A program made the position numbers and the translations under genes. The notes beneath the pieces were generated by a model. It ran no database searches, was not told where the DNA came from, and worked only from the letters and a program-made list of their open reading frames with translations. Positions 61,142-64,000 of a stretch of DNA of 64,000 nt are shown here, in pieces. Each line of letters opens with the position of its first letter. The first letter of the stretch is position 1. Origin of the DNA: Arthrobacter sp. ES3-54 (GTDB lineage Bacteria > Actinomycetota > Actinomycetes > Actinomycetales > Micrococcaceae); the NCBI RefSeq assembly GCF_029504395.1, contig NZ_JAQFIF010000013.1, positions 23,188-87,187 of the forward strand. The letters run 5' to 3'.

Positions 61142-62089
61142 TCAGAGATCCTTGCGGCACTGGGCGTGGCCGAGCTGGTAGAGCCCGTTCAGGTCGCCAT
61201 CGGCAAGCCCGTCCGGGGCCCCGATCTCCGGGTACATCAGCTGGGCCGGGTCATCGACATGCTCCAGGCCCATCACATGGCCGAGCTCGTGCAGGATCAC
61301 GGCCGTGGCATAGGCCGCACCCTCGGACCGGTCCAGGTCTTCCGCGATTTGCGGAGCGTCCAGTTCCAGGCTGCCGGTCACGAAGCTCTTGGGACCGTCG
61401 CCAAAACTGAAGTGGGTGCTGCCGCCGGTGCCGATCACCGGGCCTTTGAGCTGCGGGGCCAACTCCGGCGTGGTCCAGGCGATCAGCAGCGGCGCCCACC
61501 TGTCCCCGTAAAGATCCTTCTGGTAGGGCGCGCGGGTTGGCGAGGGCGCCTCGGACGTGGGGCCGTCATTGATGAACCTGATCCCGGTGGCCTCCGAGAT
61601 CGTCCGGATGGAGTCTTCCACGAGCCGCTCTGCACCCTGCGGGGCCAAGGCGGCATTGATCACGTAGTGCAGCGGCCGGCACGGCGAATAACCCACCGGA
61701 GTGCCGTCGTCGTTCGTCGCGAGGAACTTGTACGAGGTGCTGGCGGTCTCCGGTTTCCGGGGCGTGCCGAGGGGTTGGTCCTGCTCCTCGAGCCCGGGCG
61801 GGGGAGTGTCCGTCCGGTCGCCATCGGCCGGCACGGCAGGCTGGCCGGACGCCTGGCCGGACCGCGGCGCCACCGGCAGGGCACGGCCTGCGTTGTCCCC
61901 TGCTTCGTGTCCCGTTCCGCGGGAGACCTCGAAGAGGCCGGTGAATCGGGGGTCGCCGTAGACCAGTCCTGCCGTGAGGAAGGCCCCGCCGGCAATCACC
62001 GCGGCGGCGGCAAGGTTCCTGGCAACCCGCAGCGCCGTGGCGCCCCGGCTGTGTCGCGGCCTGCGATCCCGAAATTCAGGACCGTCCAC
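61142..62089 (-). CDS. secreted or membrane-anchored zinc metallopeptidase (M10-like, HExxH)
   Basis: The 315-residue product from GTG 62089 overlaps the upstream stop by one base. A basic start and one hydrophobic segment (about 23-42, ARNLAAAAVIAGGAFLTAGL) make a signal anchor. A Pro-rich linker (about 75-110) leads to a metzincin-like domain with PLHYVINAALAP, EATGIRFIND and the zinc motif HELGHVMGLEHV. DPAQLMYPE supplies the downstream Met-turn. The substrate is unknown. It is translationally linked to the ferritin-like/VIT1 gene. Confidence 0.86.
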   Translation of the reverse strand: MDGPEFRDRRPRHSRGATALRVARNLAAAAVIAGGAFLTAGLVYGDPRFTGLFEVSRGTGHEAGDNAGRALPVAPRSGQASGQPAVPADGDRTDTPPPGLEEQDQPLGTPRKPETASTSYKFLATNDDGTPVGYSPCRPLHYVINAALAPQGAERLVEDSIRTISEATGIRFINDGPTSEAPSPTRAPYQKDLYGDRWAPLLIAWTTPELAPQLKGPVIGTGGSTHFSFGDGPKSFVTGSLELDAPQIAEDLDRSEGAAYATAVILHELGHVMGLEHVDDPAQLMYPEIGAPDGLADGDLNGLYQLGHAQCRKDL

Positions 62090-63351
62090 TAGCCAACCAC
62101 GGCGCCAAAGGCCATGCCCAGCAAGTACGTCACGCCGGCTGCGCCCATGCCGATCGCCAGCTGGCGCAGGCCGCGCGTGGCGGGCGAGGTGCCCGAGAGC
62201 AGGCCCACGACGCCGCCGGTGAGCAGCAGTGCCAAACCGACCAGGGAGGCCGAAACCACCAGCGCGGCGATTCCTGTCATCCCCAGCAGGAAGGGAATGA
62301 TGGGGATGATCGCGCCGGACGCGAAGAAGCAGAAGCTCGACGCCGCCGCGCCCCACGCGGTGCCGACAGCCTCGTGCTGGTCCCCGCTTTCGGGCAGTTC
62401 CGGGCGCAGGGACAGGCTCGGATCGCAGTCGCAGTCCAGCAGGCCCATCCGCTCCGCGACGCGGTGCTCGGCGGCCTCCCGGGACATGCCGCGGGCCAGG
62501 TAGACGAGCAGGAGCTCGTTGTGCTCGATATCCAGCAGCGGCGCCGCCGCCAACGTGATCTGGGTGGGTCGGGTTGCCGCGAGGAGTTCCCGCTGCGACC
62601 GCACGGAAATGAACTCGCCGGCCCCCATGGACAGTGCACCGGCCAGCAGCCCGGCGACGCCGCTGAGGAGCACCACCTGGCTTCCCACGCCCGAGGCCGC
62701 CATGCCCATGACGAGGGACAGGTTGCTGACCAGCCCGTCGTTGGCGCCGAAGACGGCGGCGCGGAACGTTCCCGCCAGCCGGTTGCGGCCCCGGGTAGCC
62801 AGTCCGCGGACCACCTCTTCATGGATCTGCTCGTCGGCGACCATGGCGGGGGTGGCGAACGCTTCAGTGGCGTAGGGCGAGCGGCTCTCCGCCCGCTGGG
62901 CCAGGGCCAAGACGAAGACCGAGCCAAAGTGTCGGGCCAGGAAGCCCAGGAACCGGCTCCGCAGTGAGGCATGCCGGTCCTTGCCGGCGTGCTCGCCCAG
63001 CAACTGGATCCAGTGGGCCTCATGGCGTCCCTCGGCCTCGGCCAGCGCCAGCAGGATGGCGCGCTCCTCGCCGGAGCGGTTCTGCGCCAGGTCCCGGTAG
63101 ACGGCCGCCTCGGCACGCTCATCGGCGAGATACTGGCGCCAGCGCTTGATGTCCGCGGCGCTCGGATCTGAACTGGGAGATGAGCTGGAAGCTGAAGCGG
63201 AAGCTGAGCTCGGTGCAGTGACGGGAGTTGCGCCGGGGGCAGGGGAGGCGTGCGGCGGGGCGGGACGCGGGTCCGTGCCGCGGGCCGAAGAGGCTTGTGT
63301 CGGGTGTTGCTGCGAAGAATCGTTGCATTCCGATTCGGTGTGCTGAGACAC
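62089..63351 (-). CDS. MbfA-like protein: ferritin-like domain fused to VIT1/CCC1 transporter domain
   Basis: The 420-residue product from GTG 63351 has AGGAG 8 nt upstream; longer in-frame options lack this. A Ser/Ala/Pro-rich start leads to a ferritin-like helical pair (about 65-130: RWRQYLADERAEAAVYRDLA, EAEGRHEAHWIQLLG with the ExxH ligands). A VIT1/CCC1 membrane domain with about five TM helices follows: FGANDGLVSNLSLVMGMAA, SMGAGEFISVRSQREL and ASGAIIPIIPFLLG. Such proteins export iron or manganese from the cytoplasm. It overlaps the peptidase gene by one base. Confidence 0.88.
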   Translation of the reverse strand: MSQHTESECNDSSQQHPTQASSARGTDPRPAPPHASPAPGATPVTAPSSASASASSSSPSSDPSAADIKRWRQYLADERAEAAVYRDLAQNRSGEERAILLALAEAEGRHEAHWIQLLGEHAGKDRHASLRSRFLGFLARHFGSVFVLALAQRAESRSPYATEAFATPAMVADEQIHEEVVRGLATRGRNRLAGTFRAAVFGANDGLVSNLSLVMGMAASGVGSQVVLLSGVAGLLAGALSMGAGEFISVRSQRELLAATRPTQITLAAAPLLDIEHNELLLVYLARGMSREAAEHRVAERMGLLDCDCDPSLSLRPELPESGDQHEAVGTAWGAAASSFCFFASGAIIPIIPFLLGMTGIAALVVSASLVGLALLLTGGVVGLLSGTSPATRGLRQLAIGMGAAGVTYLLGMAFGAVVG

Positions 63352-63612
63352 GAAAAACTCCTGGGTTTGGTCGGGCGTGGTCCGGCCCCATTGCGACTCC
63401 AGAGTACCCCGTAATTCCGGGGTTTTCCGGCTGGCCATCCTCAGCGGAAAGTTTAGGGAGGCCGCAACTGTCCTGCCGCGGCGGGGCCGTCCGTCGCTAC
63501 TTTCCGGGAGCAATTGTGAGCCCTTGACCGTCCGTTTCCACGGTGGTCGAATGAAACCCAGGGCGGGCTCCCCGGGGCCTTGCCACCACCGACGCCGCAT
63601 GGAGGTTGCATC

Positions 63613-63849
63613 ATGGATAGCACCGCATCACACCCCATCCAGCCGGCCCGGGAGTCACTCGAGTCCGATCCCGCCTACGACTACGCCGAGGACGCGCCCG
63701 TCAGTGATGCCGCGGAGACCGAGGACGAGGAGCTTCTCCAAGAGGCTGATCGGCTCGTTCCCCTGGACGCGGAGGACTTCCTGGGCGACGAGAAGCCGGT
63801 GGTGCCCCTGGAGGGGGAAGAATTCCTTGAACCCGAAGAGAACGAGTGA
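63613..63849 (+). CDS. small acidic protein of unknown function
   Basis: The 78-residue product from ATG 63613 has GGAGG 7 nt upstream, a very good start. It is rich in Glu and Asp (AETEDEELLQEADRLVPLD). Two similar motifs, VPLDAEDFLGDE and VPLEGEEFLEPEE, look like an internal repeat. I recognise no family. It is divergent from the MbfA-like gene. It is probably a soluble, partly disordered protein. Confidence 0.75.
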   Translation: MDSTASHPIQPARESLESDPAYDYAEDAPVSDAAETEDEELLQEADRLVPLDAEDFLGDEKPVVPLEGEEFLEPEENE

Positions 63850-63916
63850 TTCCCGCGGACTCTGACGTGCCTTAAAGGCCGACGGCGGTGCCTCCCCTTC
63901 GAGGGCTTGGGTTCTA

Positions 63917-63960
63917 ACGGTCGTTGCAACACCCGAAGTTTTGGGAGTTGCAACGACCGT
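63917..63960. repeat. inverted repeat, 14-bp arms
   Basis: ACGGTCGTTGCAAC (63917-63930) and GTTGCAACGACCGT (63947-63960) are perfect arms around 16 nt, which contain a further CCC/GGG pair. It follows the small acidic protein gene. Nothing else is seen to the window end. Confidence 0.92.
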
Positions 63961-64000
63961 GCCTCGTTTAATGGATGGTTCATCGGAACCTCAGAAACAT

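Noticed and set aside
62090..62356. Longer start for the metallopeptidase inside the VIT1 gene
   Set aside because: It would overlap the membrane domain of the upstream gene by 267 bp. The GTG overlapping the TAG stop is a typical coupled start.

Overview
The window reads as a chromosomal segment of a high-GC actinobacterium of the Arthrobacter/Pseudarthrobacter type (Micrococcales). Supporting signs are the GC-rich third codon positions, many ATGA/GTGA gene overlaps, frequent GTG and TTG starts, several apparently leaderless genes, a c-di-AMP (ydaO-type) riboswitch in front of a cell-wall hydrolase, and Corynebacterium-like inositol genes. I see no prophage, insertion sequence, CRISPR array or rRNA. 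There is one tRNA (Arg, anticodon CCU).

Region by region. 1-2.1 kb: a 5'-truncated M23 peptidase, then a c-di-AMP riboswitch, a possible 62-residue small ORF and an NlpC/P60 hydrolase. 2.3-6.5 kb: an HNH endonuclease and a molybdenum-cofactor group (mobA-like, DUF6457-like, moeA, fdhD). 6.6-9.6 kb: a GH38 alpha-mannosidase. 9.9-12.1 kb (minus): an XRE-like regulator translationally coupled to two paralogous multi-pass membrane proteins. 12.2-16 kb: an ABC-F protein behind an attenuator-like leader, coupled to an ABC exporter. 16-18 kb: Nudix, DUF6314-like, tRNA-Arg and DUF998-like genes. 18-24.3 kb: a probable exopolysaccharide/c-di-GMP locus (GH18-like secreted protein, processive GT2, STAS-like protein, GGDEF-EAL protein). 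24.4-25.8 kb: a 49-residue secreted peptide divergent from a TPR protein. 25.8-28.6 kb: several unrelated tandem-repeat arrays around a membrane protein and an inositol monophosphatase-family gene. 28.6-33.6 kb: pcrA and sucCD. 33.8-35.3 kb: an ArsR/SRPBCC pair and a tautomerase.

35.5-56.5 kb is dominated by inositol catabolism: iolC, an aldolase-like gene, iolD, mmsA/iolA, iolE, iolG, a sugar isomerase/epimerase and an MFS inositol transporter. These are followed, after a MarR/MFS/AKR block, by iolB and an iolR-like GntR regulator. Divergent from iolR is a second cassette: an ABC sugar importer, two Gfo/Idh dehydrogenases and a TIM-barrel isomerase. A shared motif built on TGTCAGGACA lies upstream of iolC, the ABC importer, the tautomerase and iolR, which suggests one IolR regulon. 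56.6-64 kb holds a class I amidotransferase, a SRPBCC protein, a FadR-type GntR regulator controlling an MFS/SDR pair through a clear operator, a secreted metallopeptidase, a ferritin-like/VIT1 membrane protein and a small acidic protein.

The most unusual items are the secreted peptide/TPR pair, the ABC-F leader with mutually exclusive hairpins, the repeat arrays (one built on perfect GGACATGTCC palindromes every 61 bp), a scattered family of long-stem intergenic inverted repeats, and a gene whose TTG start lies one nucleotide past a tRNA 3' end. All family assignments come from reading motifs; no database search was run.
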